Source of the DNA: Pseudomonas sp. BN411
GTDB lineage: Bacteria > Pseudomonadota > Gammaproteobacteria > Pseudomonadales > Pseudomonadaceae
DNA: 64,000 bases
Direction: 5' to 3'
Assembly: GCF_029871235.1 (NCBI RefSeq)
Contig: NZ_SSOM01000074.1
Coordinates: 142,161-206,160 of the forward strand
In this document: positions 8,883 through 21,202 of the stretch, piece by piece
How the letters are laid out: each line of letters opens with the position of its first letter
Position numbering within the stretch: the first letter of the stretch is position 1
The notes under the pieces: model-generated
What the model saw: only the letters and a program-made list of their open reading frames with translations
Told to the model about the DNA's origin: nothing
Database searches by the model: none
Program-made: the position numbers and the translations under genes

Positions 8883-9728
8883 TCAACGCGGCAGGTTGAG
8901 GTTCTTCCAGATCGCCAGGCTCGGTTCGGCCTGGTTCAGGGTGTAGAAGTGCAGGCCGGGAGCGCCGCCTTGCAGCAGCTGCTCGCACATCTCGGTGATC
9001 ACCTGCTCGCCGAAGGCCTGGATGCTCTGCGCGTCATCGGCGTAAGCCTCCAGTTGCTTGCGGATCCAGCGCGGGATTTCCGCGCCGCAGGCGTCGGAGA
9101 AGCGGGCCAGCTTGCTGTAGTTGGTGATCGGCATGATGCCCGGTACCACGGGGATATCCACACCCAGCTTGCGTACGCGCTCGACGAAGTAGAAGTAGCT
9201 GTCGGCGTTGAAGAAGTACTGGGTGATCGCGCTGCTGGCGCCGGCCTTGACCTTGCGCACGAAGTTGGCGAGGTCGGACTCGTAGCTGCGTGCCTGGGGA
9301 TGGACTTCCGGGTAGGCGGCGACTTCGATGTGGAAGTGATCGCCGGTTTCCGCGCGGATGAACTCCACCAGCTCGTTGGCGTAGCGCAGCTCGCCGCTGG
9401 CCATGCCCATGCCCGACGGCAGGTCGCCGCGCAGGGCGACGATGCGCTGGATGCCGGCATCCTTGTAGTAGGCCAGCAGGGCGCGCAGTTCGGCCTTGCT
9501 GTCACCGACGCAGGACAGGTGCGGCGCGGTGGGTACCTTCACTTCGCCGTCCAGCTGCAGGACGGTCTGCAGGGTACGGTCGCGGGTGGAGCCGCCTGCA
9601 CCGTAGGTGCAGGAGAAGAAATCCGGCTGGTAGGCGGCCAGGTTGCGGGCGGTGGCCATCAGTTTTTCGTGCCCGGCTTCGGTCTTGGCGGGGAAGAACT
9701 CGAAGCTGTAACGGCGTTCTTGGGACAT
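8883..9728 (-). CDS. metF: 5,10-methylenetetrahydrofolate reductase
   Basis: MetF (281 residues) reduces methylene-THF to methyl-THF with NAD(P)H and FAD, supplying the methyl group for methionine. Diagnostic segments are SFEFFPAKTEAG at the N terminus, FFSCTYGAGGSTRDRT, HLSCVGDSKAELRALL, RGDLPSG, ITQYFFNADSYFYFV and VPGIMPITNYSKLARF. The start at 9728 (MSQERRYSFEFFP) has GGAAAG upstream and fits family length. It lies 94 bp downstream of ahcY on the same strand, so it likely belongs to the transcript controlled by the SAH riboswitch. Confidence 0.96.
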   Translation of the reverse strand: MSQERRYSFEFFPAKTEAGHEKLMATARNLAAYQPDFFSCTYGAGGSTRDRTLQTVLQLDGEVKVPTAPHLSCVGDSKAELRALLAYYKDAGIQRIVALRGDLPSGMGMASGELRYANELVEFIRAETGDHFHIEVAAYPEVHPQARSYESDLANFVRKVKAGASSAITQYFFNADSYFYFVERVRKLGVDIPVVPGIMPITNYSKLARFSDACGAEIPRWIRKQLEAYADDAQSIQAFGEQVITEMCEQLLQGGAPGLHFYTLNQAEPSLAIWKNLNLPR

Positions 9729-9756
9729 GGGTCTTTCCAGGCTCGGGAGCAAGAGA

Positions 9757-9774
9757 CGGAGGGCGCGCCCTCCG
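9757..9774 (-). other. Intercistronic perfect palindrome between ahcY and metF
   Basis: An 18-bp perfect palindrome (CGGAGGGCG and its complement) lies in the 94-bp gap, about 48 bp past the ahcY stop. There is no T run, so it is more likely an mRNA-stability or partial attenuation hairpin than a terminator. A second weaker GGACGGGC/CCCGT hairpin lies closer to the ahcY stop, near 9800. Confidence 0.5.
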
Positions 9775-9822
9775 CCAGGCTGAAAACAGGGGTGAACGGG
9801 ACGTGCCCGTCCACCCGGACCA

Positions 9823-11523
<1,701 letters not shown>

Positions 11524-11543
11524 TCACACAAGGAGGACGCTGC

Positions 11544-11948
11544 ATGAATTTCCATACGCGCAAATGGATCAAGCCCGAAGACCTCAATCCCAACGGCACG
11601 CTGTTCGGCGGCAGCCTGTTGAAGTGGATCGATGAGGAAGCGGCCATTTACGCCATCATTCAGCTCGGCAACCAGCGCGTGGTCACCAAGTTCATCTCCG
11701 AGATCAACTTCGTCAGTTCCGCGCGCCAGAGCGACATCATCGAGCTGGGCATCACCGCCACGGAGTTCGGGCGTACCTCGATCACCATGCGTTGCGAAGT
11801 GCGTAACAAGATCACCCGCAAGAGCATCCTGACCATCGACAAGATGGTGTTCGTCAACATCGGTGAAGACGGCCTGCCGGCACCCCACGGCAAGACGGAG
11901 ATCACCTACATCAAGGACCGCTTCAGAGACGACGACCTGTCTGCCTGA
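11544..11948 (+). CDS. Acyl-CoA thioesterase (hotdog fold)
   Basis: This 134-residue single-domain hotdog thioesterase is of the YciA/BACH group, which hydrolyses acyl-CoA to free fatty acid and CoA. The core is visible: LNPNGTLFGGSLLKWIDEEA (the asparagine-GG-asp active-site segment), VTKFISEINFVSSARQSDIIEL and the FGRTSITMRCEVRN strand. Length is normal. An AAGGAGG ribosome site precedes the ATG by seven bases. It is divergent from ahcY; the two share the 311-bp interval that holds the ahcY promoter and riboswitch. Confidence 0.9.
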   Translation: MNFHTRKWIKPEDLNPNGTLFGGSLLKWIDEEAAIYAIIQLGNQRVVTKFISEINFVSSARQSDIIELGITATEFGRTSITMRCEVRNKITRKSILTIDKMVFVNIGEDGLPAPHGKTEITYIKDRFRDDDLSA

Positions 11949-12103
11949 CTCTGGTGCACCTGGTGCGTGAGTTCGCCCCGTAATGGGGCGTTTCACGCTC
12001 GTTGCCAGTCGCCAGGCTCTCTGCGCCGGGGTTGGCCGCCTTCTTGCTGTGCAGCCGTCAGCCCCGCCTGAAGTCCCGGGGTGGGCTCGGCCAGGAGGCA
12101 CCC

Positions 12104-13678
12104 ATGTCCGCCACTTCCGCTTTCGACTCGCTGCTCCGCTCCGTGGGGCTGCGTACCCTCAACCAGCAATTTCTCTTTTCCTACGCGCTGATGTTCCTGC
12201 TGGCGGTTACCGCCTCGGTGGCGCTCTACCTGAGCATGTCGGTGTCACCGGAGACCATCAACATCGCCGGCGCACAGCGCATGCTCAGCCAGAAGATGAC
12301 CAAGGAGGCGCTGCTCCTGCGCCAGGGCGCCATTGCCCGGCCCACCCTGGACGCCACCATCGCCCAGTTCGACCAGGCCCATCGCGACCTGCTGAACGGC
12401 AACCCGGCGCGCAACATCAGCGCCATCCAGGCTCCGGCTGTGGCCGAGCAGATGCGCCTGGTAGGCCAGCTCTGGGCGAGCTTCCGGCCGCAGCTGGAGC
12501 GCCCGGACAGCGACCTCGCGGCCCTGGAAGGTGCTTCGCTCAACCTGCTGAAGGAAATGAACAAGGCGGTCGGCCTGATGGCTGCCCACGCCGAGAACTC
12601 GCAGCGCCGGCAGATGTGGCTGGCCTTCGCCTGTGTGATCGGCATCCTCTTGCTTGTGGTGCTTGGGCGGCAATTCGGCCTGCGTCCGTTGATCCAGCGC
12701 CTGACGGAGCTGGAGGCCGTGCTGACCCGCGTGGGGCAGGGCGACTTCACCCAGTCCCTGGACAATCGGCGGCAGGACAACGAAATCGGCCGGATCGTCG
12801 CCGGCTACAACCTCATGCGCGAGCAGGTACGCGGCCTGCTGGGGCAGGTCAAGGAGACCGGCGGCCATACCCGCCAGCACGTGGAGACCGTGGTGGCCGC
12901 TGCCCATGCGGCCAGTGACGGCGTGCGCCTGCAGCACGAGAACCTCGACCAGGTCGCCACAGCGATGAACGAGATGAGCGCCACCGTGGCCGAGGTGGCC
13001 CGCCACGCCGCCCATGCTGCCGAGTCGGCGCGCAATGCCGATAGTTGCGCCAAGTCCGGCCAGAGGGCTGTGCAACGCAGTGCCGAGCTGATCGGTGCGC
13101 TATCGGAGCAGATGGCGGCGAGTGCCGGGCAGATGAACGTCCTGCGCAATGAAACCGAAGGCGTGGGCAAGGTGCTGGAAGTCATCACCGGCATCGCCGA
13201 GCAGACCAACCTGCTGGCGCTCAATGCCGCCATCGAGGCCGCACGTGCCGGCGAAGCCGGGCGTGGATTCGCCGTGGTGGCGGACGAGGTGCGTACGCTG
13301 GCCAGCCGTACCCAGCAATCCACCGGCGAAATCCAGGCGATGATCCAGCGCTTGCAAGGCGGCGCCCAGCAGGCCGTCACCGCCTTGCAGGACAGCAACC
13401 AGCTGGTGCGAGAGAACCTCAGTCACATCGAGGAAGCCAATGAAGTGCTCGGCAGCATCGTGGTCGCGGTGGACAGTATCAGTGCCATGAACACCCAGAT
13501 CGCCACCGCCGCCGAGCAGCAGAGCCAGGTGGCTCAGGACATCGACCAGCGGGTGACGGAAATCTCCAGCCTGGCCGAGCGCAGCCGGGACGACGCCCGC
13601 AGCGTGATGCAGGCCAGCGAACGTATCCAGGGAGAGGTGCAGGAGCTGAACGGACACCTCGACCACTTCAGGACCTGA
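12104..13678 (+). CDS. Methyl-accepting chemotaxis protein with PilJ-type sensor domain
   Basis: This 524-residue chemoreceptor has TM1 at about 23-45, a periplasmic helical domain (46-170), TM2 at about 171-192, HAMP to about 245, and a cytoplasmic signalling domain with the conserved tip [20 protein letters not shown] (about 364-383). The periplasmic segment starts [21 protein letters not shown], typical of the PilJ/NarX-type four-helix domain. P. aeruginosa McpN, with this domain class, senses nitrate; nitrate is only a candidate ligand here. No CheB/CheR-tethering pentapeptide is seen at the C terminus (HLDHFRT). The start at 12104 has AGGAGG nearby. It is a lone gene. Confidence 0.9.
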   Translation: MSATSAFDSLLRSVGLRTLNQQFLFSYALMFLLAVTASVALYLSMSVSPETINIAGAQRMLSQKMTKEALLLRQGAIARPTLDATIAQFDQAHRDLLNGNPARNISAIQAPAVAEQMRLVGQLWASFRPQLERPDSDLAALEGASLNLLKEMNKAVGLMAAHAENSQRRQMWLAFACVIGILLLVVLGRQFGLRPLIQRLTELEAVLTRVGQGDFTQSLDNRRQDNEIGRIVAGYNLMREQVRGLLGQVKETGGHTRQHVETVVAAAHAASDGVRLQHENLDQVATAMNEMSATVAEVARHAAHAAESARNADSCAKSGQRAVQRSAELIGALSEQMAASAGQMNVLRNETEGVGKVLEVITGIAEQTNLLALNAAIEAARAGEAGRGFAVVADEVRTLASRTQQSTGEIQAMIQRLQGGAQQAVTALQDSNQLVRENLSHIEEANEVLGSIVVAVDSISAMNTQIATAAEQQSQVAQDIDQRVTEISSLAERSRDDARSVMQASERIQGEVQELNGHLDHFRT

Positions 13679-13681
13679 GGC

Positions 13682-14077
13682 TCAGGGCTGCGCCGCCTGC
13701 TCGGCGGCGCGCAGCTCGGCGCGGGCCTCTTCCAGCTTGGCCTGGCGCTTCGCGATCTTCGCGGGGTCGCCCTTGGTCTGGGCCTCGCGCAGGTCTGCTT
13801 CGCGCTGGCTGACTTCCTCTCGATGTCTGGCAACGTCGGCTTCACGGTCCTGTTGAAGGCTGGCATCGGTGCAGTGGGCGGTCACTTCGGCCAGGGCCTT
13901 TTCCAGCCCCGATTGTTGATCGCGATTACCGTGAGCCTTGGCGGCCTCGATGCGCTGCTCCAACACCTGGCGCTTGGCCGCGCAACCACTCGCCGAAATG
14001 TCGGCAGCGAGGGCCGGACCGGCCAGGGCGATGCCCGTGATCAGGGATGCGAGAGACAGGGAGAAACGACTGTTCAT
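13682..14077 (-). CDS. DUF1090 family periplasmic coiled-coil protein
   Basis: This 131-residue protein has a signal peptide (SLASLITGIALAGPALA) and a mature chain of charged helices (ASGCAAKRQVLEQRIEAAKAHGN, KALAEVTAHCTD, READLREAQTKGDPAKIAKRQAKL) that matches the DUF1090/YqjC family. Two cysteines in the CAAK and HCTD segments are conserved in the family and could form a disulfide. Function unknown. The start at 14077 has GGAGGA upstream, which rules out the longer in-frame start. It converges on the chemoreceptor gene with only 3 bp between stops. Confidence 0.85.
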   Translation of the reverse strand: MNSRFSLSLASLITGIALAGPALAADISASGCAAKRQVLEQRIEAAKAHGNRDQQSGLEKALAEVTAHCTDASLQQDREADVARHREEVSQREADLREAQTKGDPAKIAKRQAKLEEARAELRAAEQAAQP

Positions 14078-14244
14078 CGGATTTTCCTCCAGATCGAAAG
14101 ACACCATTCTGGCGGGAAATCCGGTCTGGCGCGGGCCGGATCGTGCCTTCATTGATCTGCGACAAACTGTCGCCTGGCTTGGAAATTGTCGGCCTGCTGG
14201 GAGTACCCTGTCGCCCGCCTTCAGCCTGACCCGTGATCCTGCCG

Positions 14245-16373
<2,129 letters not shown>

Positions 16374-16526
16374 TTAGGGAGGCGGCCAGTCTAGGAGCGG
16401 GGATTGTCAGCGGGCGCTGAATCCCTTGTCCGTTCCGGCGTGGTTGCGTGTGGGGATTCGGGATCGCAGTGGCGGCGAAACAAAACGCTGTGTCTGCATT
16501 AAGTGTTGCAAGTAGCTGCATTGCCC

Positions 16527-16582
16527 GTAGGAGCTGGCTTGCCAGCGAATGGCCCCCTTTTCGCTAGCAAGCTAGCTCCTAC
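16527..16582. repeat. REP palindrome, GTAGGAGC family
   Basis: GTAGGAGCTGGCTTGCCAGC and the inverted GCTAGCAAGCTAGCTCCTAC form an imperfect inverted repeat of about 56 bp. Related copies are at 23211-23265 and 60654-60724. It lies in the 329-bp gap between ligB and metK, which otherwise shows no gene. Confidence 0.85.
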
Positions 16583-16639
16583 AAGTTTCCTGGACCGATG
16601 GGCGATCTCTGGCAACAGCTAACGCAGACATAGCCAAAC

Positions 16640-16668
16640 AAAAAGCCCCGCACGAGGCGGGGCTTTTT
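16640..16668 (-). terminator. Rho-independent terminator after metK
   Basis: Perfect 12-bp arms AAAAAGCCCCGC/GCGGGGCTTTTT around a 5-base loop, 17 bp past the metK stop. A and T tracts on both sides make it potentially bidirectional. Confidence 0.88.
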
Positions 16669-16684
16669 GCAGAACGGTCGAGGC

Positions 16685-17875
16685 TTAGAGGCCAGCGGCG
16701 ATGCGCAGGGCTTCGGCCTTGTCGGTCTTTTCCCAGGTGAATGCGGTGAAGGTGTCGTCACCGTAGGTCATTTCATAGGGAGTGCGACCGAAGTGGCCGT
16801 AGGCCGCGGTCGGCTGGTACATCGGGTGCAGCAGGTCGAGCATCTTGGTGATCGCGTACGGACGCAGGTCGAAGTGCTCGCGGACCAGCTGGACGATCTT
16901 GTCGTCGCTGATCTTGCCGGTGCCGAAGGTGTTGATCGAGATGGAGGTCGGCAGGGCCACGCCGATGGCGTAGGACACCTGGATCTCGCAGCGCTCGGCC
17001 AGGCCTGCGGCAACGATGTTCTTGGCTACGTAACGGCCAGCGTAGGCGGCGGAACGGTCAACCTTGGACGGGTCCTTGCCGGAGAAGGCGCCACCACCGT
17101 GACGGGCCATGCCGCCGTAGGAGTCGACGATGATCTTGCGACCGGTCAGGCCGCAGTCGCCCACCGGGCCGCCGATCACGAAGTTGCCGGTCGGGTTGAT
17201 GTGGAATTGGGTGTCCTTGTGCAGCAACTCGGCCGGCAGCACGTGTTTGACGATCAGCTCCATCACGCCTTCGCGCAGGTCGGAGTACTTCACGTCGGGG
17301 TTGTGCTGGGTGGACAGCACGATAGCGTCGATGCCGACTACCTTGCCGTTCTCGTAGCGGCAGGTGACCTGGGACTTGGCGTCCGGGCGCAGCCACGGCA
17401 GCAGGCCGGACTTGCGGGCTTCGGCCTGGCGCTCCACCAGACGGTGGGAGAAGCAGATCGGCGCAGGCATCAGCACGTCGGTTTCATTGCTGGCGTAGCC
17501 GAACATCAGGCCCTGGTCACCGGCACCCTGGTCTTCCGGCTTGGAGCGGTCGACACCCTGGTTGATGTCCGGGGACTGCTTGCCAATGATGTTCAGGATG
17601 CCGCAGGTGGCGCCGTCGAAGCCGACGTCGGAGCTGTTGTAACCGATGTCGATGATGACCTTGCGCACCAGCTCTTCCAGGTCGACCCAGGCGGAGGTGG
17701 TGACTTCACCGGCGATGATGGCTACACCGGTCTTGACCAGGGTTTCGCAGGCGACGCGGGCGTGCTTGTCCTGGGAGATGATGGCGTCGAGGACGGCATC
17801 GGAAATCTGGTCGGCGATCTTGTCCGGATGGCCTTCGGACACGGATTCGGAGGTAAACAGGGAGTATTCGCTCAT
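16685..17875 (-). CDS. metK: S-adenosylmethionine synthase
   Basis: MetK (396 residues) makes SAM from methionine and ATP. All hallmark segments are present: [29 protein letters not shown], and [23 protein letters not shown] with the P-loop-like GGGAFSGKD. The ATG at 17875 follows AGGAAAA. It starts 19 bp after the stop of the ArsR-methyltransferase gene and is likely co-transcribed with it. With ahcY and metF this window encodes most of the methyl cycle. Confidence 0.97.
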   Translation of the reverse strand: MSEYSLFTSESVSEGHPDKIADQISDAVLDAIISQDKHARVACETLVKTGVAIIAGEVTTSAWVDLEELVRKVIIDIGYNSSDVGFDGATCGILNIIGKQSPDINQGVDRSKPEDQGAGDQGLMFGYASNETDVLMPAPICFSHRLVERQAEARKSGLLPWLRPDAKSQVTCRYENGKVVGIDAIVLSTQHNPDVKYSDLREGVMELIVKHVLPAELLHKDTQFHINPTGNFVIGGPVGDCGLTGRKIIVDSYGGMARHGGGAFSGKDPSKVDRSAAYAGRYVAKNIVAAGLAERCEIQVSYAIGVALPTSISINTFGTGKISDDKIVQLVREHFDLRPYAITKMLDLLHPMYQPTAAYGHFGRTPYEMTYGDDTFTAFTWEKTDKAEALRIAAGL

Positions 17876-17894
17876 CTATCGGTTTTCCTATTCG

Positions 17895-18896
17895 TTACCG
17901 GTGGGTGAGTTCGCTTCGTGAATCCGGTTTGGCGAAGTGCCGTACCTGAATCTGAAAGCCGTTTCGCAAGCCAATGTAGAGGCTCTCGCCGGGCGTGAGC
18001 CCCGCGGCATTGGCCCAACGGGCCAGGTCGTCCTGTTCGAAGCCCAACCATAGATCGCCGCAGGCCTCCCTGGCCCAACTCTGGTTGTGGCTGCACAACT
18101 CGGTCACCAGCAGCGCGCCGCCTGGCTGCACCCGCTGGGCCAATTGTTTCATCGCATCGGCCGGTGCCGCGAAATGGTGCAGGACCATGTTCAGCACCAC
18201 GCAGTCGGCGGCCGCCTGCTCGTCATTCAGGGCATCAGTCAGTCGCAGTTCGACATTGCCGAGGCCTTCTTCGTTACAGCGCATTCGCGCCAGCTCCAGC
18301 ATGGCCGGGCTGTTGTCCAGCGCCATGACCTGGCTGAAGCGCCGTGCCAGGTCCGGCAGGAATCCGCCGTCGCCGGGGCCGACTTCCAGCGCCGTGGCGC
18401 CGGGTTCGAAGCCCAGCGCATCGAGCAATGCCAGCACACTGTCACGGTATTGCGGCAGTCCTGCGATCAGGTCCTGCTGCGCCTGGAATTTTTCTGCTGC
18501 GCGGGCGAAGAAGTCGCGGCTGACGGCTTCACGCTGGGCATGCACTTCGGCGATGCGCCCGGCGATCTCGGCCGGCAACTCCAGCTCGTCCACCTCGGCC
18601 AGCAGGGCCGTGTGCAGCATGCCGCCAACCCGCTCGTTCTGCGCCAGGGCGCGGCGGTAGAAGATCGCGTTGCCTTCGCGGCGGGTGGCCACCAGATTTG
18701 CCTGGGCCAGCACCTTGAGGTGATGGCTCATGCCCGACTGGCCGGTGGCGAAGATCTGCGCCAGTTCCAGCACGCCGAACGAATCGTTGGCCAGCACCCG
18801 CAGCACGTTAAGGCGCAGCGGATCGCCGCCGGCCTTGCACAGGGCGGCCAGCTCGTCGCTGTCGTCATGACGGATCTGGGGTACGCGCAGGCTCAT
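17895..18896 (-). CDS. ArsR-family regulator fused to a SAM-dependent methyltransferase domain
   Basis: The 333-residue protein has an N-terminal ArsR winged helix (DPLRLNVLRVLANDSFGVLELAQIFATGQSGMSHHLKVL, about 25-70) and a C-terminal class I methyltransferase domain (motif I ALEVGPGDGGFLPDLA; VVLNMVLHHFAAPADAM). The domain pairing and position before metK fit SahR-type regulators, described in Proteobacteria as sensing SAH and repressing methionine-cycle genes; P. aeruginosa PA0547 is the positional equivalent. Whether the second domain still methylates or only senses SAM/SAH is unknown. A perfect palindrome sits 42 bp upstream of the ATG. The ribosome site is poor. Confidence 0.88.
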   Translation of the reverse strand: MSLRVPQIRHDDSDELAALCKAGGDPLRLNVLRVLANDSFGVLELAQIFATGQSGMSHHLKVLAQANLVATRREGNAIFYRRALAQNERVGGMLHTALLAEVDELELPAEIAGRIAEVHAQREAVSRDFFARAAEKFQAQQDLIAGLPQYRDSVLALLDALGFEPGATALEVGPGDGGFLPDLARRFSQVMALDNSPAMLELARMRCNEEGLGNVELRLTDALNDEQAAADCVVLNMVLHHFAAPADAMKQLAQRVQPGGALLVTELCSHNQSWAREACGDLWLGFEQDDLARWANAAGLTPGESLYIGLRNGFQIQVRHFAKPDSRSELTHR

Positions 18897-18937
18897 AGGG
18901 GGCGCAGTCTAGCCCCCGCGTTTCGGTGTCGCAATGC

Positions 18938-18961
18938 CAATATCAAAAAGTTTTGATATTG
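18938..18961 (-). promoter_or_regulatory. Perfect palindromic operator upstream of the ArsR-methyltransferase/metK operon
   Basis: A 24-bp perfect inverted repeat with 11-bp arms CAATATCAAAA and TTTTGATATTG separated by AG. It is strikingly AT-rich for this genome. ArsR proteins bind such dyads, and the position in the promoter of the regulator's own operon suggests autoregulation. It lies between the LysR gene stop and the regulator start. Confidence 0.75.
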
Positions 18962-18973
18962 AGTGATCGACGG

Positions 18974-19855
18974 TCAGCCGGGCGTTCGCACCCGTTCGAG
19001 GAAGGCGGCGGGCGCCGGGCTCAGGGTCTGGCCGGGGCGCCAGAGGGCATGAAATTCGCGTTCGATTGCCAGATCGCGCACGTCCAGGCTCGCCAGGCGG
19101 CCGCTGGCCAGTTCCTCGCGGACCATATGGGGCGACAGCCAGGCGATGCCGCGGCCGTCCTGCACCAGGCGCTTGAGCGCTTCCGTGCTGCCGATGGACA
19201 TGCGCACGCGCAGTTCGATGCCCCGTCCGCGGTAGGCCTGCTCGACGCTGGCGCGGGTGGCCGAGCCCTGTTCGCGCAGGTAGTGGTCCTGCCCGGCGAG
19301 GTCGCGGGCGCCGAGTTCACCGCGTCCGGCCAGTGGATGGTCAGGACCGACCACCGGCAGCAGCCGGTCGCGGTCCAGCAGGTGGCTGGCGAAGGCCTGG
19401 TTGTCGAAGGCACCTTCGACGAAGCCCAGGCTGATGCGGCCGTCCTCCAGCTGCGCGGCCACCGCGCGGGTATTGCTCACGGCCAGGTCCACCACCACGG
19501 TGGGATGCGACTGGTGGAAACGCTCGATCAGCTCCGGCAGCAGGTAGCTGCCCAACGTGGCGCTGGCACCGAGGCGCAGTTCGCCATCCCCCAGACTGGC
19601 GAAGCCGCGCAGGTCGCGCTCCGCGGCGGCTTCCAGGGCGAAGATGCGCTGGGCGTATTGCAGCAGGCGTTCACCACCCTCGGTCAGGCTGACTCCGCGC
19701 GGCCGGCGGTCGAACAGGGGCAGGCCGATGCTGGCTTCCAGGTCACGGATTTCCCGGGTGACGGCCGGCTGGCTGATGAACAGGCGGGCAGCGCCGTTGC
19801 TGATGCTGCCGCTCTCGGCGACAGCGAGAAAGACTTTGAGGTGATGCAGATTCAT
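18974..19855 (-). CDS. LysR-family transcriptional regulator
   Basis: This 293-residue LysR regulator has an N-terminal winged helix-turn-helix (NLHHLKVFLAVAESGSISNG, SQPAVTREIRDLEASIGLPLFDR) and a periplasmic-binding-like effector domain (GELRLGASATLGSYLLPELI onward). The start at 19855 (MNLHHLKVFL) fits family length; a longer frame from 19897 is less likely. It is divergent from a TDT-family transporter gene and probably controls it. The effector is not evident; the adjacent transporter suggests a small anion or acid. Confidence 0.88.
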   Translation of the reverse strand: MNLHHLKVFLAVAESGSISNGAARLFISQPAVTREIRDLEASIGLPLFDRRPRGVSLTEGGERLLQYAQRIFALEAAAERDLRGFASLGDGELRLGASATLGSYLLPELIERFHQSHPTVVVDLAVSNTRAVAAQLEDGRISLGFVEGAFDNQAFASHLLDRDRLLPVVGPDHPLAGRGELGARDLAGQDHYLREQGSATRASVEQAYRGRGIELRVRMSIGSTEALKRLVQDGRGIAWLSPHMVREELASGRLASLDVRDLAIEREFHALWRPGQTLSPAPAAFLERVRTPG

Positions 19856-19882
19856 AAATGAAAGGCATGCGATAGATGCTGA

Positions 19883-19899
19883 ATATGTATTTTTCATAT
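19883..19899. promoter_or_regulatory. Possible LysR-type operator in the divergent promoter
   Basis: ATATG-N7-CATAT dyad in the 108-bp gap between the LysR gene and the transporter gene. The location and symmetry suit a LysR-type binding site. Confidence 0.4.
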
Positions 19900-19963
19900 A
19901 GCACAGCCTTCCCTAGTCTGGCGTCGTTCTTCCCGCCACGGGACCACCCGACCGGAGCCCTCG

Positions 19964-21097
19964 ATGCCACGCCCCTTTACCCGCCTTGCCGAACCCTTCG
20001 CCTTCGTTCGCCAGTTCACCCCCAGCTGGTTCGCCGTGACCATGGGCACCGGCGCGCTGGCCCTGGTGATTGCGGCGCTGCCCTGGGGCGGAGCGCTGGA
20101 GGGGCGCCTGGCTGAAGGTTTCTGGCTGTTCAATGCCGTCCTCTTCGCTGGTTTCGCCCTGCTGTTCATGGCGCGGATCCTGCTGTTCCGCGACACCCTG
20201 CGGCCGATGCTGCTGCACCCGGTGCAGTCGATGTTCCTCGGTGCCATTCCCATGGGGCTGGCCACCCTGATCAACGGCCTGGTGCTGTTTGGCGTGCCGC
20301 ATTGGGGCGAAGGAGCGCTCGCCCTGGCCCACGGGCTCTGGTGGCTGGATGTGGTGCTGGCTCTGGGCGTCGCCCTGCTGGTGCCCTTCCTGATGTTCAC
20401 CCACCAGGATCACGCCCTGGAGAAGCTCACCGCCGTCTGGTTGCTGCCCATTGTCGCGCCCGAAGTGGCGGCGGCATCGGCCGGCGTGCTGGCGCCGCAC
20501 CTGGCACCGGAGGCCGCACGGCTCGTGCTGGTGACGGGTTATCTGCTCTGGGGTGTGTCCCTGAGCCTGGCTTTCTCCCTGATCACCCTGGTGCTGCTGC
20601 GCCTGGCCCTGCACAAGCTGCCGGGCAGCGAGTTCGCCGCCACCAGTTGGCTGCCGGTCGGCCCGCTGGCCACCGGTTGCCTCGGCCTGCTGAGCCTGGG
20701 CAAGGCGATGCCCGCGGCCTTCGCCGGTACTGCCCTGGCCGGCGTGGCGGAGCTAGCCCATGATGTCGGTCTGATCGGCAGCCTGCTGCTCTGGGGTGCT
20801 GCATTCTGGTGGCTGGTGATGGCGCTGTTCTGCACTCGCCGCCATCTGCGTCAGGACATGCGCTTCAACCTCGGCTGGTGGGGCTTCACCTTCCCGCTGG
20901 CGGTCTTCACCCTGGCCACTTTCGAGTTGCAGCGTCGCACCGGCATCGCCTTTTTTGGCCCCGTGGGCGGGGCGCTGGCCCTCGGACTGGCGCTGATCTG
21001 GCTCCAGGTGATGGCTCGTACGCTGGCCGGTCTCTGGCATGGCGAACTGTTCCAGGCGCCCTGTCTTGCGGCTGTCGCAGGGCTTTCCCGCACCTGA
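19964..21097 (+). CDS. TDT family (TehA/Ssu1/SLAC1-like) transporter
   Basis: This 377-residue membrane protein has about ten hydrophobic helices. FTPSWFAVTMGTGALALV at the N terminus is the TDT/SLAC1 signature. Members export tellurite, sulfite or C4-dicarboxylates; the substrate cannot be chosen from sequence. GGAG lies six bases before the ATG. It is divergent from and probably controlled by the LysR gene. No tehB follows. Confidence 0.85.
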   Translation: MPRPFTRLAEPFAFVRQFTPSWFAVTMGTGALALVIAALPWGGALEGRLAEGFWLFNAVLFAGFALLFMARILLFRDTLRPMLLHPVQSMFLGAIPMGLATLINGLVLFGVPHWGEGALALAHGLWWLDVVLALGVALLVPFLMFTHQDHALEKLTAVWLLPIVAPEVAAASAGVLAPHLAPEAARLVLVTGYLLWGVSLSLAFSLITLVLLRLALHKLPGSEFAATSWLPVGPLATGCLGLLSLGKAMPAAFAGTALAGVAELAHDVGLIGSLLLWGAAFWWLVMALFCTRRHLRQDMRFNLGWWGFTFPLAVFTLATFELQRRTGIAFFGPVGGALALGLALIWLQVMARTLAGLWHGELFQAPCLAAVAGLSRT

Positions 21098-21202
21098 CTG
21101 GTGAAACTGCGACCATCTGTGATTGCCCGCGACCTGCCGGCTGGGCGAAAATAGCGGCCTTTTTTCGATTAGCCGTCTATTCAGACCTGCAGGAGATAAG
21201 CG

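Noticed and set aside
17895-18896. Arsenic-resistance role for the ArsR gene
   Set aside because: No ars genes are nearby, the protein has a methyltransferase domain, and the next gene is metK.
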